Source of the DNA: Coriobacteriales bacterium
GTDB lineage: Bacteria > Actinomycetota > Coriobacteriia > Coriobacteriales > UBA8131
DNA: 8,010 nucleotides
Direction of reading: 5' to 3'
NCBI GenBank assembly: GCA_031274985.1
Contig: JAISPK010000068.1
Coordinates: forward strand, 1-8,010
The notes beneath the pieces were generated by a model that worked only from the letters and a program-made list of their open reading frames with translations, was not told where the DNA came from and made no database searches. A program made the translations under genes and the position numbers. Of the stretch, positions 1 through 5,253 are shown piece by piece (the first letter of the stretch is position 1; every line of letters begins with the position of its first letter).

Positions 1-83
1 AGCGCTGCTCAACAAAAGCTGATGCGCACGACAAGCGAGTCGCTTCAAGAGCCGCCTTGGTGAGAATGGATGAATAAGAACGG
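1..83. other. Left edge, possible 3' end of an upstream gene (unresolved)
   Basis: All three + frames are open from the window edge for a short way, with stops at 20-22, 61-63 and 75-77. Any of them could be the tail of an upstream gene. In related genomes coaD often precedes the coiled-coil gene that follows, but these 6 to 24 residues are too few to recognise it. No RNA gene or convincing terminator is visible here. Confidence 0.3.
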
Positions 84-108
84 CGTAGTGGTTTTATGCT
101 ACACTACG
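84..108. repeat. Inverted repeat straddling the promoter
   Basis: CGTAGTG (84-90) and CACTACG (102-108) are perfect 7-base inverted repeats separated by 11 bases. The right arm covers most of the proposed -10 hexamer. The spacing would suit a dimeric repressor binding on one face of the helix. No regulator gene is in the window, so the operator role is inference. Confidence 0.4.
97..105 (+). promoter_or_regulatory. Extended -10 promoter for the first gene
   Basis: The bases TGCTACACT carry the TGn extension followed by TACACT, a 4-of-6 match to the -10 consensus. No good -35 box is seen 17 bases upstream, which is tolerable for an extended -10 promoter. Transcription would start near 112, leaving a leader of about 68 bases before the start codon at 180. 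Confidence 0.45.
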
Positions 109-167
109 GTACTAACTGATTGCGCAAATAGCAATATCTCTGGAATGTACCCGGGGGTTGAGGCTTG

Positions 168-173
168 AAAGGA
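168..173 (+). promoter_or_regulatory. Ribosome binding site deciding the start at 180
   Basis: AAAGGA lies six bases before the ATG at 180. A TTG at 165 is in frame but sits upstream of this site, so the ATG is preferred. Confidence 0.7.
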
Positions 174-179
174 ACAACA

Positions 180-650
180 ATGGACGAAACTGGCGTTTTG
201 GCTTTAGTCGATGAGCTTTCCGATCTTATTGAGGACGGAAAAGCTACATTGGGTAACAGGGATCGTCGCACTATCGATGCCGGTCCTGCATTGGATATCC
301 TTGACGAGATTCGTCAGGCATTTCCTCAGGAATTTGCCCAAGCCCGCCAAATCGTGCGTGAGCAGCAAAACATCCTGGAAGATGCCGAGGTTGAGGCTAA
401 TCGGATTCTCGAAGATGCCCGCAATCAGGCGCTGACGATTGCCAGCCAGCAAGAGGTTGTGCGTATTGCACAGCAGCAGGCAGAAAATGTTCTGGCAGAC
501 GCTCGTGAGCAAGAGCGTGAGATGCGTGCCGGTGCCGAGGACTATGCGGACACGGTGTTCTCTCACATTGAGACCACGGTATCGCAGATCAGTGAAAACG
601 TCCGTCGTTGCAGGGAGAGACTTAACAACAAGTCGGTAGCAACGCGCTAA
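180..650 (+). CDS. DivIVA/SepIVA-like coiled-coil protein
   Basis: This 156-residue protein is hydrophilic and almost wholly helical. A short acidic N-terminus (1-22) leads to the segment ALDILDEIRQAFPQEF (37-52). A long Ala/Glu/Gln/Arg-rich coiled coil follows (about 53-145), with repeats such as ILEDAEVEANRILEDAR, and then a basic tail. There is no signal peptide, membrane segment or catalytic motif. The pattern matches the coiled-coil family encoded near coaD and DUF177 genes in Actinobacteria and Firmicutes. That family is often named 'ATPase' or 'V-type ATPase subunit H-like' from coiled-coil similarity alone, and includes mycobacterial SepIVA, a septation and wall-synthesis factor. A scaffold role in division or envelope growth is therefore an inference from family and neighbourhood. 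The 471-base frame starts at an ATG with a good ribosome binding site and is complete. It is shorter than mycobacterial SepIVA (about 245 residues), so exact orthology is uncertain. Confidence 0.75.
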   Translation: MDETGVLALVDELSDLIEDGKATLGNRDRRTIDAGPALDILDEIRQAFPQEFAQARQIVREQQNILEDAEVEANRILEDARNQALTIASQQEVVRIAQQQAENVLADAREQEREMRAGAEDYADTVFSHIETTVSQISENVRRCRERLNNKSVATR

Positions 651-661
651 TTAACCTGTCG

Positions 662-691
662 TCCTGCACATCGCAAAGCGACGATGCAGGA
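662..691 (+). repeat. Stem-loop A between the coiled-coil and DUF177 genes
   Basis: TCCTGCA (662-668) pairs with TGCAGGA (685-691). An inner TCGC/GCGA stem (671-674 with 678-681) caps it with an AAA loop. No T-run follows, so it is not a classical terminator. It could be an RNA processing or stability element, or part of a switch with the next two stems. Confidence 0.5.
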
Positions 692-715
692 TCCATCAAT
701 ACCACAAAACAGATC

Positions 716-742
716 CTGTCACCTTGTCCCGTAAGGTGACAG
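716..742 (+). repeat. Stem-loop C just upstream of the DUF177 gene
   Basis: CTGTCACCTT (716-725) and AAGGTGACAG (733-742) form a perfect 10-base-pair stem with a 7-base loop. It ends 24 bases before the ribosome binding site and is followed by AGGCACATAAG rather than a T-tract. It is therefore either a weak terminator, an attenuation element or a protein-binding palindrome. Confidence 0.55.
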
Positions 743-766
743 AGGCACATAAGTGAGAATCGCTCC

Positions 767-771
767 AGGAG
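767..771 (+). promoter_or_regulatory. Ribosome binding site deciding the start at 777
   Basis: AGGAG ends five bases before the ATG at 777. The in-frame GTG at 753 lacks a comparable site and lies upstream of this one, so the shorter protein is preferred. Confidence 0.75.
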
Positions 772-776
772 TTGCT

Positions 777-1319
777 ATGAATCTTGACCCCCTCTACCTC
801 CAAGTCCTGCCGAGACTGGCCAATACCGGGAGCGCCGAACAGGCCCGTGGCGTTTTAACCCTTGCCAGCATAGACGTTGGCCACCGCCATTTTGATGTGC
901 CACAAGGCATTGTCTACGATGCAGACCTGGTTAACACCAGCGAGGCGATCTTACTCAGCGGTACGGCTTCTGCCGTTTTGCACACCAAATGTGACCGTTG
1001 CCTCGAGGATACCCAACTCAGTATCACCGGCGAGATCCAGGGCTACTATCTCTTTGACACCACCCATGCTCCGGGAGAGGAGAAGCTGGAAGCCTACGAA
1101 GTGGTTGACCCCTCTGGTCGCATTGACATCGCTCCGCCCGTCCTCGCTTCTATTGTCTTTGAACTGCCCACCGTGACCCTTTGCAGGGAAGACTGCGAGG
1201 GGGTGAGCGCCCAGCCATCCCCAAGCTCTGCCGGGGAAGAGAGTGCTGAGGTCTCCGGAGAAGGAGCAGACGGCTACAACCCCGAGTCACCCTTCGCAGC
1301 ACTCAAAGACCTCATGTAA
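777..1319 (+). CDS. DUF177/YceD-family protein
   Basis: This 180-residue soluble protein has the DUF177 (YceD) layout. It has a beta-rich N-terminal half, then CDRCLE (72-77), the acidic stretch YLFDTTHAPGEEKLEAYEV, a hydrophobic segment IDIAPPVLASIVFELP (117-132), and LCREDCEGV (135-143). The end is the family-like NPESPFAALKDLM. YceD genes usually sit beside rpmF, and bacterial and plant relatives have been tied to rRNA accumulation; a ribosome-linked role is inferred from that. It is odd that the usual GLCPxCG-type cysteines after CEG are missing. Ser/Glu/Gly-rich residues at 144-167 fill their place, so only Cys72, Cys75, Cys136 and Cys140 remain as possible metal ligands. No rpmF follows. 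It begins 126 bases after the coiled-coil gene and is probably co-transcribed with it unless the intervening stems interrupt. Confidence 0.85.
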   Translation: MNLDPLYLQVLPRLANTGSAEQARGVLTLASIDVGHRHFDVPQGIVYDADLVNTSEAILLSGTASAVLHTKCDRCLEDTQLSITGEIQGYYLFDTTHAPGEEKLEAYEVVDPSGRIDIAPPVLASIVFELPTVTLCREDCEGVSAQPSPSSAGEESAEVSGEGADGYNPESPFAALKDLM

Positions 1320-1354
1320 ATGACAGCAAGAGAACCGTCTCCCAGTCATGTTTT

Positions 1355-1358
1355 GGAG
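1355..1358 (+). promoter_or_regulatory. Ribosome binding site deciding the start at 1366
   Basis: GGAG lies seven bases before the ATG at 1366. ATG codons at 1348 and 1360 are in frame, but the first is upstream of this site and the second is only one base after it. Confidence 0.55.
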
Positions 1359-1365
1359 AATGGCG

Positions 1366-1737
1366 ATGATTGGTAACTTACTTGCGACTCTCGCGTTTTG
1401 CCTGATTCTGACCATTGTGTTGGAAGCAGGATTTTTCTTCATAGCCGGTAAGCGCAACAAGAAGGACTTGCGTCTTCTGGTACTGGTGAACGTTTTTACC
1501 AACCCTTTAGTGGTCCTTACCTTGTGGCTGACCCAGACGTATACGCTGTGGAACAGCTTTGCGGTGTTGGTGCCCCTTGAGCTGTTTGCGGTTGTCACCG
1601 AAGGATTTATCTATAAAAAATGCGGCAAACAATTTACCAGACCGTTTTTGTTTTCCCTTGGCGCCAATGCGTTTTCTTACTTTTGCGGCCTGCTGATCCA
1701 AGCTGCTCTCAACATTGCGGGCGTGCAGCTCTGGTAA
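1366..1737 (+). CDS. Small four-helix integral membrane protein, function unknown
   Basis: I do not recognise a named family. The 123-residue product has four hydrophobic stretches at about 5-27, 36-56, 62-82 and 94-117. A basic cytosolic-looking loop AGKRNKKD (27-34) follows the first, and another (YKKCGKQFTR, 83-92) follows the third. By the positive-inside rule both loops would be cytoplasmic, with both termini outside. Polar residues lie inside or at the edge of helices (Glu20, Asn42, Asn46-Pro47, Glu72, Glu79, Asn101), which hints at a conserved functional core rather than a simple anchor. There is no cleavable signal or lipobox. It may also start at 1348, adding six residues. It follows the DUF177 gene by 46 bases, and its stop is two bases before the rpsB promoter, so it is probably the last gene of the first transcription unit. 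I assign no function. Confidence 0.75.
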   Translation: MIGNLLATLAFCLILTIVLEAGFFFIAGKRNKKDLRLLVLVNVFTNPLVVLTLWLTQTYTLWNSFAVLVPLELFAVVTEGFIYKKCGKQFTRPFLFSLGANAFSYFCGLLIQAALNIAGVQLW

Positions 1738-1739
1738 TC

Positions 1740-1748
1740 TGATACAAT
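1740..1748 (+). promoter_or_regulatory. Extended -10 promoter of rpsB-tsf
   Basis: TGATACAAT fits the extended -10 form TGnTANAAT, with TACAAT matching five of six consensus bases. A possible -35 (TTGCGG, 1715-1720) is 22 bases away, too far to be usual, so the element probably works as an extended -10. Transcription would begin near 1755, giving a leader of about 160 bases before rpsB. Confidence 0.6.
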
Positions 1749-1810
1749 AGTCGGGTTCGTCTCAAGGAGGTCTCACCCAGACCTCAACATCACACATGCC
1801 AGGGGACTGA

Positions 1811-1864
1811 ATGCGCTCGTGGCCGAAGCATCGCCAGATGCAAACGGTTGCGCAGGAGGGTTGA
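1811..1864 (+). CDS. Possible 17-codon leader peptide
   Basis: An ATG at 1811 opens MRSWPKHRQMQTVAQEG and stops at TGA 1862-1864. AGGGG (1801-1805) is five bases upstream and could serve as its ribosome binding site. A four-codon frame (MPGD, 1796-1810) ends directly against this ATG. There is no run of a regulatory amino acid. The composition is unremarkable, so it may be chance. Confidence 0.15.
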   Translation: MRSWPKHRQMQTVAQEG

Positions 1865-1902
1865 ACCGGGCAGAGGGAGGGCGAGAGCTCTCAACAACGA
1901 AA

Positions 1903-1908
1903 AAGGAG
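1903..1908 (+). promoter_or_regulatory. Ribosome binding site deciding the rpsB start
   Basis: AAGGAG ends five bases before ATG 1914, after which MATKVNVAALIDAGVHFGHQ starts as in other S2 proteins. The frame is open back to a TTG at 1848, but that codon has no family support. Confidence 0.9.
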
Positions 1909-1913
1909 TATAT

Positions 1914-2858
1914 ATGGCAACAAAAGTAAACGTTGCGGCGCTTATCGACGCCGGAGTCCACTTTGGGCATCAAACCCGTCGCTGGAACCCCAAGATGAAA
2001 CCTTACATCTTTACCGCTCGTAAGGGCATCTACATCATCGATCTCAAACAAACACTTCTCGAGCTGGATAAGGCCTACAGTTTTGTAAAGGCGCTCGCCG
2101 AGAAAAATGGCACCATCCTCTTCGTGGGCACCAAAAAGCAGGCGCAGGAGCCAATTCAGTCGGCTGCTGAGCGTTGCGGTATGCCCTATGTCAATCACCG
2201 TTGGCTGGGCGGCATGCTCACCAACTTTGTGACCATTCGCTCCCGCGTAACCTACATGGAAGAGCTGGAAGCCATGGAAGCCGACGGCCGCATGGCCTCT
2301 CTCCCCAAAAAGGAGCAGGTGCTCCTCAGAAAGAAGCTGGGCAAACTCCAGGCAAGCCTTAATGGTGTGCGCAACATGACCGCTGCCCCTCAGGCAGTCT
2401 TTGTCGTGGACACCAAGCGCGAGGAGATTGCCGTTGCCGAGGCACGCAGACTCAATGTGCCGGTTATCGGCATCCTTGACACCAATGCCGACCCCGACGA
2501 AGTGGTTTACGGCGTCCCCGGAAACGATGACGCGATTCGCTCGGTGGCCCTGATAGCCAACTGCATCGCCGATGCCGTGGTGGCCGGGAGCAAGGCAGAC
2601 CTCGTCACCGCCGCTGAGCTCGACCAGAGCGCCGTTGCTGCGGTTGAACCTGCAATTGCTGCTGCGGATGACGCCTCTGATACAGAAGCGGCAGATGAGG
2701 CAGCGAGCGTTGACGCCGACGAGGTTGTTGCAGAGGCAGAGGAATCCGAAGAAGCAGCAGTTGCTGCGGACGAGACCGCCGAGGTATCGGAAGAGCCCGG
2801 CGAAACTGAGAGTGTTACCGAAGAAGGAGAAGTGTCTGAGGAAGCAGCGGCCGAGTAA
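1914..2858 (+). CDS. rpsB: 30S ribosomal protein S2
   Basis: S2 binds late on the 30S subunit between head and body and helps hold S1 or mRNA contacts. The 314-residue product has the conserved N-terminus with GVHFGHQTRRWNPKM (14-28) and FTARKGIYIIDLKQT (33-47). The coiled-coil insertion lies around 108-147. Next come the signature HRWLGGMLTN (95-104) and the core PVIGILDTNADPDEVVYGVP (183-202). Residues 1-230 are a full-length S2. Beyond them is a tail of some 80 residues (about 235-314) made almost wholly of Ala, Glu, Asp, Val and Ser, strongly acidic and probably disordered. E. coli S2 is about 241 residues, so the tail is an extension of the kind seen in some actinobacterial S2 proteins. 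It is followed after 49 bases by tsf with no terminator between, the usual rpsB-tsf pair. Confidence 0.98.
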   Translation: MATKVNVAALIDAGVHFGHQTRRWNPKMKPYIFTARKGIYIIDLKQTLLELDKAYSFVKALAEKNGTILFVGTKKQAQEPIQSAAERCGMPYVNHRWLGGMLTNFVTIRSRVTYMEELEAMEADGRMASLPKKEQVLLRKKLGKLQASLNGVRNMTAAPQAVFVVDTKREEIAVAEARRLNVPVIGILDTNADPDEVVYGVPGNDDAIRSVALIANCIADAVVAGSKADLVTAAELDQSAVAAVEPAIAAADDASDTEAADEAASVDADEVVAEAEESEEAAVAADETAEVSEEPGETESVTEEGEVSEEAAAE

Positions 2859-2907
2859 TCGGCTTGTTGCTCAACGACTGAATCCATGAGATAGAAGGGA
2901 ATCCAAC

Positions 2908-3780
2908 ATGGCAGAAATAACCGCCAATCTGGTCAAGGAATTGCGCGAGATGACTGGCGCCGGAATGATGGAATGCAAGAAAGCCCTCACCGAAGCTGAG
3001 GGTGATACCGAAAAAGCAGTAGACATCCTGCGGACTCGCGGGCTTGCTGCGGCAGCCAAGAAGGCAGGACGTGAGACCAACGAAGGCCTCATCGTAGCCA
3101 AGATCGCCGACGATGCGTTAAGTGCTGCGCTCGTCGAGGTTAACTGCGAAACTGACTTTGTCTCCCGCAACGAGGTTTTTGCTGCGCTGGCAGACAAAGT
3201 CGCCGGTGCTGTTCTTGAGGGCTGCCCGGCAGATGCCGAGGCTTTACTCGAGCTTACCATTGGCAAGGACACCATTGCCGACCTCCTCACCGACGGAATC
3301 CACACGATTGGTGAGAACATCCAGGTCAGCCGTTTTGCCTGCCTCGCAACGGACAAGGGAGCGTTTTCTTCCTACATCCACGGCGGCGGGCGCTTGGGCA
3401 TCCTTGTGCAGTTTAGCTTTGACAAGCCCGAGACCACACAGGCCGAGACCTTTAAGGTAGTGTCCAGGGATATTGCCATGCAGGTTGCTGCAGCCAATCC
3501 GATTGCTGTTTCTAAAGAGAGCTTCGATCCTGAGATCATCGAGAAAGAAATGAGCATCTACAAGGCGCAGGCCGCTGAGTCCGGCAAGCCGGAGAACATC
3601 CAGGAGCAGATTGCCGCGGGCCGTTTGAAGAAATTCTACGCTGAGAATGCCCTCGTTGAGCAAGCCTTTATCAAGGATCCGGATCGCAGCGTGACCCAGG
3701 TACTCGAGGCTGCCTCCAAGGAGCTGGGCGACACCATCTCGGTGGTGAGCTTTAAGCGTTTTGGGCTGGGCGGGCTGTGA
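2908..3780 (+). CDS. tsf: Translation elongation factor Ts
   Basis: EF-Ts is the nucleotide exchange factor that releases GDP from EF-Tu in the cytosol. The 290-residue product has the N-terminal UBA-like domain (1 to about 55). Signature one is LREMTGAGMMECKKAL (12-27), and signature two is EVNCETDFVSRN (77-88), whose TDFV contacts EF-Tu. The dimerisation and C-terminal parts follow, including the IHGGGRLGILVQF segment near 156-168 and the closing basic RFGLGGL. Length is usual for the family. GAAGGGA at 2894-2900, seven bases before the ATG, is a clear ribosome binding site. It shares the rpsB transcript and is closed by the terminator at 3825. An 11-base near-perfect tandem repeat covers its stop codon. 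Confidence 0.98.
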   Translation: MAEITANLVKELREMTGAGMMECKKALTEAEGDTEKAVDILRTRGLAAAAKKAGRETNEGLIVAKIADDALSAALVEVNCETDFVSRNEVFAALADKVAGAVLEGCPADAEALLELTIGKDTIADLLTDGIHTIGENIQVSRFACLATDKGAFSSYIHGGGRLGILVQFSFDKPETTQAETFKVVSRDIAMQVAAANPIAVSKESFDPEIIEKEMSIYKAQAAESGKPENIQEQIAAGRLKKFYAENALVEQAFIKDPDRSVTQVLEAASKELGDTISVVSFKRFGLGGL

Positions 3781-3824
3781 GCGGGCTGTTAGCAAGAGCG
3801 CAACGTGCCTATTAAGCAACAGAG

Positions 3825-3859
3825 ACGGGTCTACCTTTAATAAGGTGGACCCGTTTGTT
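3825..3859 (+). terminator. Intrinsic terminator after tsf
   Basis: ACGGGTCTACCTT (3825-3837) pairs with AAGGTGGACCCGT (3842-3854) over 13 positions, including one T-G wobble, around a TAAT loop. TTTGTT continues from 3854, a fair though interrupted T-tract. It lies 44 bases after the tsf stop and should end most rpsB-tsf transcripts. Some read-through into pyrH is likely. Confidence 0.8.
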
Positions 3860-3883
3860 ATAGTTAGCATAACAGGTTTTAAC
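3855..3883 (+). promoter_or_regulatory. Weak candidate promoter for pyrH
   Basis: TTGTTA (3855-3860) and TTTAAC (3878-3883) are 17 bases apart, each matching four of six consensus bases. A terminator upstream implies that pyrH needs its own promoter, but this one is weak and overlaps the terminator's T-tract. A small inverted repeat TGTTAT/ATAACA (3856-3861 with 3869-3874) lies in its spacer. Confidence 0.25.
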
Positions 3884-3892
3884 TACAAAACG

Positions 3893-3897
3893 AGGAG
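3893..3897 (+). promoter_or_regulatory. Ribosome binding site deciding the GTG start of pyrH
   Basis: AGGAG is four bases before GTG 3902, and the UMP kinase homology begins a few codons later. The frame is open upstream to 3761, but that part runs through the terminator hairpin and has no family resemblance. Confidence 0.8.
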
Positions 3898-3901
3898 AAT
3901 T

Positions 3902-4621
3902 GTGGCTGATTACATCTACAAGCGGGTTTTACTCAAGTTGTCAGGAGAACACCTGGCCGGAAATCAGGGCTTTGGCATTGACCCTAAGGTCATTGCCGGT
4001 CTCGCCAGCCAAATCAGCGCGATAACTAAAAGCAAGAAAATCGAGCTTGCTATCACGGTGGGCGGGGGCAATATCTTCAGGGGCATGGCTGCCTCGACCG
4101 AGGGCATGGATCGTTCGCAGGCCGATTACATAGGCATGATGGCAACGGTCATGAACGCCCTGGCATTGCAGGAGGCCCTTGAGCGCGAAGGGGTATTCAC
4201 CCGCGTGCAAAGCGCTATCTCGATGCAAGAGGTTGCTGAGACCTACATTCGCCGCCGTGCCATCCGCCATTTAGAAAAGGGCCGGGTGGTCATCTTTGCG
4301 GCGGGCACCGGCAATCCCTACTTCACCACCGATACCACGGCAGCGCTCAGGGCCTGCGAGATTGATGCCGACGTGTTTATGAAGGCCACCAAGGTCGATG
4401 GCATCTATGATTCAGACCCGGCGCAAAACCCCGATGCGCAACGGTTTGAATCTATCAGCTATCTGGACGTGCTGACCCGTGAGCTGGCCGTGATGGACAC
4501 GACGGCTATATCGCTTTGCATGGACAATAAGCTGCCGCTCATCGTATTTTCGCTTGACCCGCCGGGCACCATGGAGCGCGCGCTCAGGGGCGAGGCTGTG
4601 GGAACCGTGGTACACGCATAA
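3902..4621 (+). CDS. pyrH: UMP kinase (uridylate kinase)
   Basis: PyrH phosphorylates UMP to UDP with ATP as a cytosolic hexamer, supplying UTP and CTP and, through UDP-sugars, wall precursors. The 239-residue product is of normal length and belongs to the amino acid kinase fold. Motifs in order are the phosphate-binding LLKLSGEHL (10-18), VGGGNIFRG (53-61), the regulatory and dimer region around DYIGMMATVMNALALQ (75-90), GTGNPYFTTDTTAALRA (135-151), and KATKVDGIYDSDP (161-173). The start is a GTG, chosen by its ribosome binding site and the family N-terminus. It lies after the tsf terminator and starts a run of close genes; frr follows after 55 bases. Bacterial UMP kinases are commonly feedback-inhibited by UTP and activated by GTP, but regulation here cannot be read from the sequence. 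Confidence 0.97.
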   Translation: MADYIYKRVLLKLSGEHLAGNQGFGIDPKVIAGLASQISAITKSKKIELAITVGGGNIFRGMAASTEGMDRSQADYIGMMATVMNALALQEALEREGVFTRVQSAISMQEVAETYIRRRAIRHLEKGRVVIFAAGTGNPYFTTDTTAALRACEIDADVFMKATKVDGIYDSDPAQNPDAQRFESISYLDVLTRELAVMDTTAISLCMDNKLPLIVFSLDPPGTMERALRGEAVGTVVHA

Positions 4622-4676
4622 GCGAAGATGCCACCCCGGACGAATTACTGCTTCCAAAAAACGGAAAGGTGTGACC

Positions 4677-5240
4677 ATGTCAACTGTCGATGATATCATC
4701 GCAACCCATGAAGGCCAGATGGATAAGACTCTGGAGAATCTGACCCATGAGTTCTCCTCAGTGCGTACCGGCCGTGCCTCGGCAGCCATGCTTGAGCGTA
4801 TCAGTGTTGAGTATTACGGGACGGCAACCCCCATCACACAGGTTGCCGGAATCAAGTCTCCCGAGGCGCATCTGCTGGTCATTGAGCCATGGGACAAAAG
4901 CCTCCTCAAGGAGATTGAAAAGGCCATTATGAGCTCGGACCTGGGGATTACCCCGTCCAACGACGGGAATATGATCAGACTTCCCTTTCCGCCGCCCACG
5001 GAGGAGCGACGCAAGGAGCTGGTCAAACAATGCCGGGCGATTGCCGAGGACGCAAAGGTTTCTATCCGCAATATCCGGCGTGATGCCAATGCCCGTCTGG
5101 AGCGCCTGATCAAAGACGAGTCGCTTCCCAAGGATGAGGAGCATCGTGCCGAGGAAAAGATCCAAAAACTCACTGACTTGCATGTTGATAAGATCAGTCT
5201 GGCGTTGAAGAACAAAGAGACCGAAATCATGGAGATCTGA
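4677..5240 (+). CDS. frr: Ribosome recycling factor
   Basis: RRF works with EF-G to split the post-termination ribosome. The 187-residue product is of typical length. It shows the helical domain I start (THEFSSVRTGRASAAML), the small domain II region (YYGTATPITQVAGI, PWDKSLLKEIEKAI), and the conserved SDLGITPSNDGNMIRLPFPP (108-127). The closing helices follow, with LVKQCRAIAEDAKVSIRNIR and the typical charged end. ATG 4677 is preceded by AAAGGTG (4665-4671), five bases away. A GTG at 4671 is in frame but overlaps that site. The gene stands between pyrH and uppS as in many bacteria, 13 bases before the latter, so co-transcription is likely. Confidence 0.98.
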   Translation: MSTVDDIIATHEGQMDKTLENLTHEFSSVRTGRASAAMLERISVEYYGTATPITQVAGIKSPEAHLLVIEPWDKSLLKEIEKAIMSSDLGITPSNDGNMIRLPFPPPTEERRKELVKQCRAIAEDAKVSIRNIRRDANARLERLIKDESLPKDEEHRAEEKIQKLTDLHVDKISLALKNKETEIMEI

Positions 5241-5244
5241 GACT

Positions 5245-5248
5245 GGAG
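5245..5248 (+). promoter_or_regulatory. Ribosome binding site deciding the GTG start of uppS
   Basis: GGAG is five bases before GTG 5254. Another in-frame GTG at 5248 overlaps the site itself, so 5254 is favoured. The difference is only two residues. Confidence 0.6.
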
Positions 5249-5253
5249 TGCTC

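Larger units (their letters stand above)
1755..1913 (+). promoter_or_regulatory. Long 5' leader of rpsB
   Basis: This stretch of about 160 bases has no gene long enough to be convincing. It contains the hairpin GAGGTCT/AGACCTC (1767-1773 with 1779-1785, loop CACCC) and a second small hairpin GCATC-GCCA-GATGC (1828-1841). It also holds CGGTT/AACCG (1845-1849 with 1864-1868) and the palindrome GAGAGCTCTC (1883-1892). The rpsB operon is autoregulated by S2 in Escherichia coli, so a structured leader here may serve the same end. That is inference, and I cannot match it to a known leader family. Confidence 0.4.

Noticed and set aside
1320..1376. 18-codon frame starting at TAAATG on the DUF177 stop
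   Set aside because: No ribosome binding site and no recognisable peptide. It overlaps the start of the membrane protein gene, so it is probably chance.
1883..1892. Palindrome GAGAGCTCTC near the rpsB ribosome binding site
   Set aside because: It has no loop, so cannot form a hairpin by itself. A 10-base palindrome alone is weak evidence for an operator.
2507..2887. Ser/Ala-rich open frame opposite the rpsB tail
   Set aside because: Its low-complexity product is just the complement of the Ala/Glu-rich codons of the S2 tail.
3244..3870. Long open frame on the - strand across tsf and the terminator (208 codons)
   Set aside because: It runs through the terminator hairpin and is antisense to conserved EF-Ts sequence, with no family resemblance.
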